Below are positions 15,690-24,055 of a stretch of 64,000 nucleotides of DNA, piece after piece; the stretch's first letter is position 1; every line of letters begins with the position of its first letter. This stretch comes from Treponema sp. UBA6367 (GTDB lineage: Bacteria > Spirochaetota > Spirochaetia > Treponematales > Treponemataceae). The position numbers were made by a program, and so were the translations under genes. A model generated the notes under the pieces. The model had not been told where the DNA came from, did not search any database, and was given only the letters and a program-made list of their open reading frames with translations. The DNA lies in the NCBI GenBank assembly GCA_002437725.1, contig DJRF01000002.1, forward strand, positions 1,410 to 65,409. The letters run 5' to 3'.

Positions 15690-16895
15690 TTATTCAAACC
15701 GCAATGCGCCATTTTCAAGAATTGTTCTTGTAGAACCATCTTCATAAGTCAAAGTGATTGTAGGATTCTTTACCACTCCATCAAGATGAATTAAGCAAGG
15801 GGCATCGTTGTCGTAATTTTCGCCAATAGCAAAGTGGCAGGTGCTAAAAGCCTTTTCATCTTCCAGCATGTTTCCTGTGACATTTGCAGCAGGATTTAGA
15901 CCGATTCCAAGCTCGCCAATATTCCGCGCATTTCTTCTATATACTGAACCTTGATTTTGAGGCAGCTTTCCTTCGGATTCAAGGATTAACGCTTTGTTTT
16001 CCGCTTCGACAATAGTTTTTAAAAGCCTGCGAGCTTCTGAACCGCCATTAATTTCTGTCACAAAGCCGTTTTGAACAGTACATTCTATTGGAGTATTCAA
16101 AACTGAATCCCCGTCGCCAAAGGTCATTGAGCCGTCAAAAACTATTTTTCCCTGAGTGCCAAAAGAGGTTTCTGAGCCTTCGCCTTGATTTTCAGGAACT
16201 GTGTTTTCCTTTTTTAAAATCGAACTTACAAAGTTTTCTACTTTTGAAAGCACTTTTTGCTGGTTTCCGCTGCCAACTACCGGACTTATAAAAACTTCTC
16301 CAGCAGGAATGTTTCCTCCAGTTCCTGGTTTTGAAAAGTCTCCGTCATCGTACTGCAATTTTCTTCCATAAATTGGAATTGCAACATCAGTACCAGAAGG
16401 GGCCGTTACCTGAACACTTATAGCGTTTTCAAAATACTTTCCAAGCAGCTCACAGTTCTTGCGAAGATTTTCATAATCTATGTTTACCGTTCGCTCGTAC
16501 ATGTCCCAAGTAATGCCGGGAGTCCAAACGGCACGCATTGACTTTTTTCCGTCCAAAAGAAAATCAAAAATATGTTGATACTCAGTACCGTCTTCAGTTT
16601 TGTAGGGATTTGCAGTTGCCTGGGCATCTTTTCCAAGTTTTTGCGCGGAAACAGAAAGGCACACATCTGGATTTGACGCAATTGCTGCAATAATTTCTTT
16701 TTCCGCGTTGTCAAAAGAAGTTTTTATACTTTGATAAGCAAGAACGGTTTTCGCTCCAGCTTCGCAAGACGCAGCATACAGCTCCTGAGCGATTCTGCTA
16801 GTTTCTGGATTTGCGATTATAAGAACGCGCTCATCTTTTCTTACCTTGCAAACATTTTCAATTACATTTTTTGCAGGACTAATTTCTTTCTTCAT
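15690..16895 (-). CDS. M29-family metalloaminopeptidase
   Basis: This 401-residue protein matches the M29 (AmpS/PepS) aminopeptidases. The metal-binding C-terminal half shows NIGELGIGLNPAA, GNMLEDEKAFSTCHFAIG and PCLIHLDGVVKNPTI with the expected Glu, His and Asp ligands. It would remove N-terminal residues from peptides in the cytoplasm. A longer frame runs upstream to 16958, but TGCTATAAT lies 6 nt before the ATG at 16895, so the promoter overlaps that extension and fixes this start. A 30-bp gap separates its stop from the start codon end of the threonine-synthase-like gene. Confidence 0.85.
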   Translation of the reverse strand: MKKEISPAKNVIENVCKVRKDERVLIIANPETSRIAQELYAASCEAGAKTVLAYQSIKTSFDNAEKEIIAAIASNPDVCLSVSAQKLGKDAQATANPYKTEDGTEYQHIFDFLLDGKKSMRAVWTPGITWDMYERTVNIDYENLRKNCELLGKYFENAISVQVTAPSGTDVAIPIYGRKLQYDDGDFSKPGTGGNIPAGEVFISPVVGSGNQQKVLSKVENFVSSILKKENTVPENQGEGSETSFGTQGKIVFDGSMTFGDGDSVLNTPIECTVQNGFVTEINGGSEARRLLKTIVEAENKALILESEGKLPQNQGSVYRRNARNIGELGIGLNPAANVTGNMLEDEKAFSTCHFAIGENYDNDAPCLIHLDGVVKNPTITLTYEDGSTRTILENGALRFE

Positions 16896-16901
16896 ATAAA
16901 A

Positions 16902-16910
16902 ATTATAGCA
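16902..16910 (-). promoter_or_regulatory. Extended -10 box of leaderless M29 peptidase promoter
   Basis: On the minus strand TG-C-TATAAT is followed by exactly 6 nt and the ATG at 16895. The box lies inside the upstream in-frame extension, which shows that the extension is not coding. Confidence 0.7.
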
Positions 16911-16951
16911 CTTATTAAAAATATAGAAAACATTATGATTTAAAACTACTA

Positions 16952-17000
16952 TGGACATCTGCCAATTTGTGAATTATAATTTATTGAGTCGAAGTTCGAC
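16952..17000 (+). promoter_or_regulatory. Promoter with palindrome at the transcription start
   Basis: TGGACA (16952-16957), a 17-bp spacer and TATAAT (16975-16980) form a good promoter for the gene at 17038. The perfect palindrome GTCGAAGTTCGAC (16988-17000) begins at the predicted first transcribed base, so it could be an operator or a 5' hairpin. Confidence 0.55.
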
Positions 17001-17037
17001 TTTCGACCTGGCAGAGTTTTATTTTTAGGAACCTACT

Positions 17038-17514
17038 ATGAAAAAATCAGTTTTAATGTTCATTATATCCCTAATTACAACTTTTTGTGCTTTTTCGCAA
17101 TCAGCAGAATTTATAGACAAAATGCTTTCAACTAGCGAAGCCAGCTATACAAGCGCCTGCTACATTTCTGCGGTAACACAGGGCTTTATAAATGAAAAGG
17201 CAACTTTTGAAGAAGCGTACAATGCTTTATACGAAAAAGGTCAAATTTCAAAGAAAGTATCTGAAGAGACCAAGCTTGCTTATAAAGATGCGGCTGAACT
17301 TTTTGCAAGAATGTGGAGCATAAAAGGCGGACTTATGTTCAGAGCGACAAAGGGTTCTGCAAGATATGCATTTAAGCAAATGAAGTCAGATGGTGTGATT
17401 GCTCAAAATCAAGATCCAGATAAAATTCTTTCGGGTCTTGAACTTTTAAACTTTTATACAAAGGGTACAAATATCTACCTTCCAGAAGAGCAATCTTCTT
17501 TTGAAAATCAGTAA
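17038..17514 (+). CDS. Secreted hypothetical protein, 158 residues
   Basis: An N-terminal signal peptide (KKSVLMFIISLITTFCAFS, cut near residues 19-22) precedes a mainly helical mature domain of about 135 residues. I do not recognise the family. The mature part has one Cys (in SACYISA) and a FARMWSIKGGLMFRATKGSA stretch split by Gly. The ATG follows AGGAA. The next gene encodes an outer-membrane-like protein but is separated by element copy 2, so co-transcription is uncertain. Confidence 0.65.
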   Translation: MKKSVLMFIISLITTFCAFSQSAEFIDKMLSTSEASYTSACYISAVTQGFINEKATFEEAYNALYEKGQISKKVSEETKLAYKDAAELFARMWSIKGGLMFRATKGSARYAFKQMKSDGVIAQNQDPDKILSGLELLNFYTKGTNIYLPEEQSSFENQ

Positions 17515-17555
17515 GACTGTTTTTACATTTGTGATGAAAACTTTCTTATGGGAGG

Positions 17556-17702
17556 GAAGATAAAAACAGCCGAATATGCCGTCTGTTTTTATCTTTAAAA
17601 GTTTGCGTTGCAAACTTTCTTTTCAACTGTTGTTTCTCACTTTGTTGCGAAACAACTTAAAAAGTCAATCCTAAAACTGGAGTTTTACTCTTGACTTTTT
17701 AT
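17556..17702 (+). repeat. 147-bp four-hairpin leader element, copy 2 (upstream of the barrel-like gene)
   Basis: This copy is in the opposite orientation to copies 1 and 3 on the chromosome but the same orientation relative to its downstream gene. It is the same length and differs from copy 1 at about eleven positions. Its first stem (AAGATAAAAACAG/CTGTTTTTATCTT) is perfect here, whereas copies 1 and 3 have a mismatch. TTATGGGAG precedes it and TTATAGGAG closes it. It ends 11 nt before the ATG at 17714. Confidence 0.9.
17576..17674 (+). other. Possible 32-codon leader ORF inside element copy 2
   Basis: ATG-CCG-TCT opens a frame of 32 codons ending in NNLKSQS and a TAA, parallel to the frame in copy 1 (26 of 32 residues identical). 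The ATG lies in a hairpin loop and the nearest SD-like GGGAGG is about 20 nt upstream. Translation is unproven. Confidence 0.25.
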
Positions 17703-17713
17703 AGGAGAACGTA

Positions 17714-18859
17714 ATGAAAAAAATAGTTTTTATAGCAGCCATGCTCGGTCTTGCTTCATCCATAAACGCTTTTGAATGGGGAATAAATTCATTAAGCACC
17801 GCAAATGTTTACGGAGAAAATCTTTCGTCTCCAACTCTTGAGCTTTCTGAAAATGCTACGCTATGGACAAAAACTCCTCTAGCCAAAGACAATTCTGTTT
17901 CATTAAACGCTTCTGCCTTTTACAAGTTTTTATGCAAAAAACCGTTTGAAACCGATTTTACAAACACAAATGCGGTCGACATTCCAGAGCTTGCTTTAAA
18001 TATAAACAAGAATACAAACGCGGGAAAAATATCTGCAAAAATCGGACGCTTTTCAGAAAGCGACAAAACTAATCTTATTTTCAGCCAGCTTTCAGACGGA
18101 ATCAAATTTCAGTATTCGGCAGACAAACTTGCAACTTCTTTCTACGCGGGATACACAGGCCTTTTGAACGCAATAAATGTAACTATGCTTGCTCCTGAAA
18201 ATTCTTCTTACACAGAAGGCAGCAATGACTTTTACAGGCTAACGCCTAAGTACATTCCGCTTTCCGCAGCAATAACTTTTCCATCGCTGTTTGCAAACCA
18301 GCAGCTTGGTTTTGAAGCATGCGCTTTTATGGACTTAAACGGCGACAATTACAACCGGTATTACGCAACCTTGGATTTAGACGGGTTTCTAAGCAAAAAT
18401 CTTTTTTACGCAATTTCAACCACTTTTGGAACTGTAAACTTTAACAATGTATTCAACCTTTCGCACATAAACATCGGTTATTCTCCCTGCAAGTATGTAA
18501 CAATTTTCGCAGATGGGGTTTACGCATCTGGAAAACACGGCTTTCTTTCAAGTTTTGAAGGAGTTTCTTCAATGACGGCAGATTATTCTATGCTTGAGCC
18601 TGAATACAAAGAGCTTATAAAAGCCTCTCTTTCTGTATGCGCAACAATAAAAAATACCGCTTTTTTTAATGCAGGCGGCGCTATTGTCTTTAATTGCGCA
18701 GAAACAAACGTTTCTTACAAAGGCTTTGAATGGGAAGTCAGCGCGCTGTGGAACATATTTTCAGATTTAAGACTTTCTTCAAAAGTAAATCAATTCTATG
18801 GAACTGATGCTTCAAACAACAAAACAAATTTAAGCGTAAGCCTTTTGCTTTTATTCTAG
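17714..18859 (+). CDS. Putative outer-membrane beta-barrel protein
   Basis: This 381-residue protein has a signal peptide (MKKIVFIAAMLGLASSINA). The mature part is rich in alternating polar and hydrophobic residues with many Tyr, Phe and Asn, and it ends in a hydrophobic beta strand (SVSLLLLF). This pattern fits a beta barrel, but no specific family was recognised. The SD AGGAGA and ATG lie directly after element copy 2. It is followed 18 bp later by a FecR-like gene, so the two probably form one envelope operon. Confidence 0.65.
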   Translation: MKKIVFIAAMLGLASSINAFEWGINSLSTANVYGENLSSPTLELSENATLWTKTPLAKDNSVSLNASAFYKFLCKKPFETDFTNTNAVDIPELALNINKNTNAGKISAKIGRFSESDKTNLIFSQLSDGIKFQYSADKLATSFYAGYTGLLNAINVTMLAPENSSYTEGSNDFYRLTPKYIPLSAAITFPSLFANQQLGFEACAFMDLNGDNYNRYYATLDLDGFLSKNLFYAISTTFGTVNFNNVFNLSHINIGYSPCKYVTIFADGVYASGKHGFLSSFEGVSSMTADYSMLEPEYKELIKASLSVCATIKNTAFFNAGGAIVFNCAETNVSYKGFEWEVSALWNIFSDLRLSSKVNQFYGTDASNNKTNLSVSLLLLF

Positions 18860-18877
18860 GATTTTCGGAGGTTTAAG

Positions 18878-19729
18878 ATGAAAAAAACATTTTCAAAAAA
18901 AATTATTGGATTCGTCTTGCTTTTTAGCGTTGCAGGAATTTCAACATTTGCAGAAAATGCAACCGTCCTTTTTACGCGTGGAACAGTTGAGCTAAAACAA
19001 GGAGACTCTTGGGTACCTATAAAAAGGGATTCTGTTATAAAAGAAGGCGAAATAATCTCTACAGGTTTCCAATCAGAAGCAATTATTTCCTACAAAGATT
19101 CCACAATGAAATTAGGCTCATTAACAAGAATCACGCTAGAGCAACTCTCCTCTTCTGAAAAAAAAGACAGCGTTTCTGCATATCTTTCAACAGGTTCTGT
19201 TCGTTCTTCTGTAAAGCATACATCTAACAAAAAAATCTCATATACAGTTCGAAACCCTGTCGCTGTAGCTTCCGTGCGGGGAACGGACTTTTTATTTTCA
19301 AACGACGGTACAGTAGAATGTTATTCTGGAGCGGTTTTTGTAACTCCTGCAAAAAATTTCAATCCAAAACAGCACGGAATTAGAAATCCTGCCGACGGAA
19401 CACCGGGCGCAACGGAAGAAGAAGCAAGACTTTTTGAAGAAGATTTGCCTGCCGACGGAAACTCAACCGCATTCACAAAACCGGGCGACGTCGCGCCTTC
19501 TGAAAAAGGTTCTGCAGGCATTCTTATTGTGGAAGGACAGTCAACCAGTTTTCAAAACGATTCGTTTATGCCAAACAGACCTAAAGACGAAGCTTCAAGA
19601 AACAGAGATTTCTTTTCGAACAATTCTGATTTTAGACCTAAACCATTTGACTCAAATGGAATCACCAATCCAAAAGAGGAACAAAAAAAGAGCGCCTCTG
19701 TTCGCGTTGACATAAAAGTTAATGAATAA
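18878..19729 (+). CDS. Secreted FecR-domain protein
   Basis: This 283-residue protein has a signal peptide and then a FecR-like domain (about residues 28-150). Its signatures are LFTRGTVELKQGDSWVPI, ISTGFQSEAIISYKDS, LSTGSVRSSV and VAVASVRGTDFLF. The remaining 130 residues are low-complexity, rich in Pro, Asn, Asp and Lys. In spirochaetes such proteins are usually periplasmic and not tied to iron sigma factors (family knowledge). GGAGG precedes the ATG. A strong terminator follows the stop. Confidence 0.8.
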   Translation: MKKTFSKKIIGFVLLFSVAGISTFAENATVLFTRGTVELKQGDSWVPIKRDSVIKEGEIISTGFQSEAIISYKDSTMKLGSLTRITLEQLSSSEKKDSVSAYLSTGSVRSSVKHTSNKKISYTVRNPVAVASVRGTDFLFSNDGTVECYSGAVFVTPAKNFNPKQHGIRNPADGTPGATEEEARLFEEDLPADGNSTAFTKPGDVAPSEKGSAGILIVEGQSTSFQNDSFMPNRPKDEASRNRDFFSNNSDFRPKPFDSNGITNPKEEQKKSASVRVDIKVNE

Positions 19730-19743
19730 TTAAACTGAAAAAT

Positions 19744-19780
19744 AAAACCTGCCGATAAACAAATCGGCAGGTTTTATTTT
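19744..19780 (+). terminator. Intrinsic terminator touching the next start codon
   Basis: AAAACCTGCCGAT (19744-19756) and ATCGGCAGGTTTT (19763-19775) form a 13-bp stem with a 6-nt loop, followed by ATTTTT. The ATG of the next gene is at 19782, straight after the T run, so this hairpin also sits where a ribosome site would be expected. Confidence 0.85.
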
Positions 19781-19781
19781 T

Positions 19782-20765
19782 ATGAAAAGACCAATTTCTT
19801 TAACCTTTTACTTTTTGTTTTCTCTTATAGCCGGAAGTTTAATAGGCATTATTTTTTACATACTATATTTCAATAGCACAATAATGGTTGCAGGCGAAAC
19901 TGTAAAATTTTCAAAGGATTTTTTCATATTCGCCTTAAAAGATATAATTCCTTTAGTAATAATATTCTCTCCTGCTGCAATGATAATTTACAAAGCAAGA
20001 CATAAAGAAAATCCTATAGCAAGCGCCATAGTTTATGCTTTTTTATGTGCTTTTGCCTGGATTCTTTTGTTTCCTTTGCAAATGACATTCTCTGAAAAAA
20101 TAAGCAAAAATATTCCACAGAAAGAAGAAATTCAAAATTCAAAAGAAATTTCTGGCGAATATTTTAGAAACATAAATTCTTCAACCTTCTTTTTTGTAGA
20201 AAACTCCAAAGACAAAAAAGCAAAAGTAATTGAAATCGCAAACGGCAACAATCCTTCATTCTTTGCAGAAGAAAAAGAAATCTCTGTTGCAAAAGGTTCT
20301 GATTTTGCAAGCTATTCATCGCCGTACAGAGACTCTCTTGTAAAAGAAAACGCTTCCACCTTATTTGTAAAACCAATTCAAGTTTTTAAAAATTTTATAG
20401 ACAGATGCTACAATGCATTCGACTGCGGATTTATTTCATGGCTATGCTTTTGTTCCGTAGGACTCTTAATGAGTTCCATGTATGCTTTTTTAAAAGTTTC
20501 TGAATGGAAATTAATAAACATATTCACAAGTCTAATTCTTTTTATATCGGCTATTTTTATAAATGACTTTTATTTTTCGCCAGCCATGAATGAAGCAAGA
20601 GCAAATTTATATGAGCTATTCTACAAATGCAAAGCGTTTTTATTCCTTTCTAACAAGGGGGCTGACGTTCCTCTGCTATTTGCAAATATCATTTTAACAA
20701 TAATCGCATTGCTTTGCGGAATTCTGATTTCTAATATAACAAAGAAACACATTGAGGGAAGATAA
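19782..20765 (+). CDS. Multi-pass membrane protein of unknown function, 327 residues
   Basis: The protein has about six predicted membrane segments. Two or three are near the N-terminus (from residue 8, about 47 and 77) and the rest are in the last 120 residues, with a hydrophilic loop of about 100 residues between them. I do not recognise the family. It overlaps nothing but starts immediately after the upstream terminator, with no SD visible. It ends 2 nt before the next membrane protein gene, and the two look like partners. Confidence 0.65.
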   Translation: MKRPISLTFYFLFSLIAGSLIGIIFYILYFNSTIMVAGETVKFSKDFFIFALKDIIPLVIIFSPAAMIIYKARHKENPIASAIVYAFLCAFAWILLFPLQMTFSEKISKNIPQKEEIQNSKEISGEYFRNINSSTFFFVENSKDKKAKVIEIANGNNPSFFAEEKEISVAKGSDFASYSSPYRDSLVKENASTLFVKPIQVFKNFIDRCYNAFDCGFISWLCFCSVGLLMSSMYAFLKVSEWKLINIFTSLILFISAIFINDFYFSPAMNEARANLYELFYKCKAFLFLSNKGADVPLLFANIILTIIALLCGILISNITKKHIEGR

Positions 20766-20767
20766 AA

Positions 20768-22642
20768 ATGAAAACAATAAAATTGCAAAAAACACATATA
20801 TTTTTTTTAGTTTTAATTCCTCTTTCGTTTATAACTTGCGTTGTTCTTGGATACACCATTACAAAAACGCCGGATCTTCTTTTTTCTTCTGTAAAGTCAT
20901 ATAAATTTTTTGCAGGCATAAAATTGTTCTGCAAAATTCTTCCTGCAATTACGGCAGCAGCAGCTGTTATTGGCTGGACTTTAGATTTTGGCAGCAATCA
21001 AGACGGCTGCAGGACGCGTTTTTCAGACAAAATATTTTCGCACTTTAAAAAAGTCTTAATTTCAAGCATTTTTTTTGTGGCTTTAATTCTTTTTTTTAAC
21101 GAAATTGTTCTTCCTTCTTCAGTTTTAAAAATGCAAGAGATGGAAAATCTTCCAAAACTGTTAAAAGAATACCAGCATCATTCTCAAAGTTTATACGACA
21201 AAAAGAATTACGATGCAGCATATCAATATGCAATCTTAGCTTCGGAATTGGACTCTTCTAATCAAATTACAAAAGAATTGTTATTTAAAACTGAGCTGGC
21301 ATCAAAAGAGAATATAAAAGATTCATTTTCTAAAAACAAGCAAACTGTTAATCTTTCTCCGGAAATAAAAAAGCAAACTTTAAATACGCAGCCTTATACT
21401 TCGTATTCACTTTTATTAAAAGCTAAAGAGTTTGAAAAAAATCAGGATTGGTTTAACGCTCACTACAATGCGCAAATGGCTTTACAAGCGGCATCCGCAC
21501 AGGACATAAATATAAGCGAATTAAAATCAATTGCTGCAAAATCTTGGAATATGCTAAACCAAGGGAAAAAGCAAGGTTCTACGCAAGAACAGCAAATATA
21601 TGCAAAAAAGTTTGAAGGTTACACTTCCTTGCTTGAAGGAGATTTTTTAAAGTCATATTACATATTCAAAACGCTTTCGATGCAGTCAAAAAAGCTTTCA
21701 GTAGATCCTGATGTTGTGCGCTATTTAAAAATTTCTGAAACAAACCTTGAACTCAACTGTTTTTTTACAGACGAAACTATGAACTTGCAAGGCTTTGAAA
21801 GCTCTTCAAACGTGTATTTTAGCATATTCAACAAGGCAGACGCTTCTACAAGCCTGTTCTTCATAAAAGGCATAACTCCTACAAAAAAAGACTCTCTTAG
21901 CACTCAATATTTAAGAGGAATGACAATTGTCAATGTAGATGCGACAGGCAACTACAGATTTGGCATTTACACGCCTTATGCCAAGATGACTTCATTGCAG
22001 ACTAAAAATCTTGCTGAAGATATAAAAAAATCTCTTTTTATTGAAGATTCAATTAAAGAAGTCCCTTACATCTTCATGAGCTGTGTTGACCGCACAAAAG
22101 AAGGAATAGCTACAAAACCAGAACTAAAAGGCGGTTATGAGCTTGCAAACAAAAATAAAAGCAGCAAAATGGATTTTTCTGAAAACCTTATTCTCCCAAT
22201 TGAATATTCTGACTTTGCGCTGCTGAAAAAGGCTTCAAAAGGCGCAGATTCAATGGATTTAATTTCTTTAATCAGTTTTATAAAAAAAGCAGAAAATTAT
22301 GGATTTTCACAAGAAATTTTTGAACAGAATTTAATGAACAGACTTCTTTTTCCGCTGTTTCTTTTAAGCATGTTTATTGTACTTGGAATATTTTCTTGGA
22401 ACTGCAGAACAGCCCCTGAATCAGTATTTAAATTCCGCTGGATTATAATGATTCCTATTCTAGCCATAACATTTACCGTGATTTACGACATTGTTCTAAC
22501 AGTTTTTAAGCTTGCAAACTACGGACTTTTTGCAATTTTTGCAAATCAAGGAGCAATTATAAGCGGAATTGTTGTGTACTGCGCAGTTTTTGTGCTTAGT
22601 TCAATGGCTTTTGTTTCTTGCAGAAACGCCCAAGATTTTTAA
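20768..22642 (+). CDS. Membrane protein with large extracytoplasmic domain, 624 residues
   Basis: Three membrane segments near the N-terminus (about residues 10-30, 45-65 and 95-115) and three near the C-terminus (from about 530) flank a central domain of about 400 residues. Part of the central domain (about 130-300) looks like helical repeats of the TPR kind, for example YDAAYQYAILASEL and WFNAHYNAQMAL. The ATG follows GAGGGA within the end of the preceding gene. The pair may form one envelope complex. I do not know the function. Confidence 0.65.
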   Translation: MKTIKLQKTHIFFLVLIPLSFITCVVLGYTITKTPDLLFSSVKSYKFFAGIKLFCKILPAITAAAAVIGWTLDFGSNQDGCRTRFSDKIFSHFKKVLISSIFFVALILFFNEIVLPSSVLKMQEMENLPKLLKEYQHHSQSLYDKKNYDAAYQYAILASELDSSNQITKELLFKTELASKENIKDSFSKNKQTVNLSPEIKKQTLNTQPYTSYSLLLKAKEFEKNQDWFNAHYNAQMALQAASAQDINISELKSIAAKSWNMLNQGKKQGSTQEQQIYAKKFEGYTSLLEGDFLKSYYIFKTLSMQSKKLSVDPDVVRYLKISETNLELNCFFTDETMNLQGFESSSNVYFSIFNKADASTSLFFIKGITPTKKDSLSTQYLRGMTIVNVDATGNYRFGIYTPYAKMTSLQTKNLAEDIKKSLFIEDSIKEVPYIFMSCVDRTKEGIATKPELKGGYELANKNKSSKMDFSENLILPIEYSDFALLKKASKGADSMDLISLISFIKKAENYGFSQEIFEQNLMNRLLFPLFLLSMFIVLGIFSWNCRTAPESVFKFRWIIMIPILAITFTVIYDIVLTVFKLANYGLFAIFANQGAIISGIVVYCAVFVLSSMAFVSCRNAQDF

Positions 22643-22660
22643 CTTCCATAAAAAGTCAAG
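22643..22660 (-). repeat. Solo end of the 147-bp element
   Basis: On the minus strand CTTGACTTTTTATGGAAG repeats the gene-proximal end of element copy 3 exactly, and the match extends to 20 bases. No start codon follows it on the minus strand, so it looks like a remnant lying after the stop codon at 22642. Confidence 0.5.
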
Positions 22661-22743
22661 ATTCTATAAATTGCAAAGTCTTCACAAATTGAGAATTCAC
22701 TTATGCCTATATTTATTTTCCCAAAAACTCGCTCTTCGACCTT

Positions 22744-24027
22744 TTATTCAAGCGGAATCTTTTTTATATGCGCGCCTAAAGACTGCAGCCGTTCTACCAA
22801 GTGCTCATATCCGCGCTCAATTTGATACACATTGCTTATGCGGCTTTCTCCGTGAGCAGCCATTGCTGCAATCACCATTGCCATTCCAGCGCGAACATCT
22901 GGGGAAACCAAATGCTCTCCATGCAGCAAGCTCGGTCCGCAAACGACTGCCCGATGCGGGTCGCAAAGAATAATTTGCGCGCCCATGCTTATAAGCTTAT
23001 CTACAAAGAACATTCTGCTTTCAAACATCTTTTCAAAAATAAGAACAGTCCCTTCAACTTGTGTCGCAACAACTGTCATAATTGAAGTTAAATCAGGCGG
23101 AAATCCTGGCCAAGGGCTATCGTCAATTTTAGGAATTTTTGTGCCGACGTCAGCATTAGTTTTCATCTCTTGGATTGCTCCAACAGTGATTGAATCGCCT
23201 TCAGTTGTCCAAGATATTCCAAGTTTTGAAAAGCCCACTTTTAAAGGACGCATATCAAGATTTTTTATTCCTTTAATTTTTATGCATCCTTTGGTTGCGG
23301 CAGCCAATCCGATATAAGAACCAATTTCCATGTAATCCGGACCAATTTCAAATTCACAGCCGTGAAGTTTTTTTACACCGTCAATATAAAGAATGTTAGA
23401 ACCTATTCCAGAAATTTTAGCGCCCATGCTGTTTAGCATGTTGCACAAATCCTGAATATGAGGTTCGCTTGCAGCATTTACAATTGATGTGCGGCCTTCT
23501 GCGAGAACCGCCGCCATTAAAGCGTTTTCTGTTGCAGTTACAGAACATTCGTCTAAAAAAATATCTGTTCCTATCAGTTTGTTCGCAGTAAACTTAAAAG
23601 AACCATTAATATCAACGCGAGCGCCTAACTGTTCCAATGCGATAAAATGCGTATCCAGCCGACGCCTTCCAATGACATCGCCACCAGGAGGAAGCATTTC
23701 CGCTTTTCCGCAGCGCGCAAGCATAGAACCTGCAAAAAGTATAGAGGCCCGAATCTTTTTAGAAAGTTCTTTTGGAATGCAGATTGAAGAAAGCTCTTTT
23801 GCCTCGATTTTCCAACTGTGATTTCCTAAATTGGTTGCTTTTGCTCCAAAGGACTGCAAAATATTGAGCATTACAGCAATATCTTCAATATCTGGAATAT
23901 TCCGCAAGATTACAGGCTCTTCTGTAAGCAAGCTTGCTGCAATACACGGCAAAGCGGCGTTTTTATTTCCGCTTGCAACTATTTCTCCTTTTATAGGAAA
24001 GCCACCCTCAATTGCATATTCATGCAT
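22744..24027 (-). CDS. murA: UDP-N-acetylglucosamine 1-carboxyvinyltransferase with Asp in the active-site loop
   Basis: This 427-residue enzyme adds enolpyruvyl from PEP to UDP-GlcNAc, the first committed step of peptidoglycan synthesis. Lys22 in GNKNAAL and the loop LPPGGDVIGRR are in place. The residue that is Cys in most MurA proteins (Cys115 in E. coli) is Asp117 here (codon GAT). The same Asp is known in Mycobacterium tuberculosis, Chlamydia and Borrelia MurA, where it prevents fosfomycin alkylation. The ATG follows GGGGGA. It lies 28 bp after pepT, so the two are probably co-transcribed. Confidence 0.92.
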   Translation of the reverse strand: MHEYAIEGGFPIKGEIVASGNKNAALPCIAASLLTEEPVILRNIPDIEDIAVMLNILQSFGAKATNLGNHSWKIEAKELSSICIPKELSKKIRASILFAGSMLARCGKAEMLPPGGDVIGRRRLDTHFIALEQLGARVDINGSFKFTANKLIGTDIFLDECSVTATENALMAAVLAEGRTSIVNAASEPHIQDLCNMLNSMGAKISGIGSNILYIDGVKKLHGCEFEIGPDYMEIGSYIGLAAATKGCIKIKGIKNLDMRPLKVGFSKLGISWTTEGDSITVGAIQEMKTNADVGTKIPKIDDSPWPGFPPDLTSIMTVVATQVEGTVLIFEKMFESRMFFVDKLISMGAQIILCDPHRAVVCGPSLLHGEHLVSPDVRAGMAMVIAAMAAHGESRISNVYQIERGYEHLVERLQSLGAHIKKIPLE

Positions 24028-24055
24028 AATATTCCCCCAAGATTAATTTTTAAAA

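Noticed and set aside
17556..17702. Reading the hairpin element as a simple transcription terminator
   Set aside because: It has T-rich stems, but all copies lie before a gene start at fixed distance rather than after a stop, and no long T run follows the last hairpin; the SD and ATG follow instead.
20655..20664. A short G run (AAGGGGG) as a second phase-variable tract
   Set aside because: It has only five G and lies inside a coding region; it is too short for frequent slippage.
22569..22973. A 134-residue reading frame overlapping the ends of two genes
   Set aside because: It lies out of frame over the end of a membrane protein gene and antisense to the 3' end of murA. Both of those are well supported, and no SD or promoter fits it.
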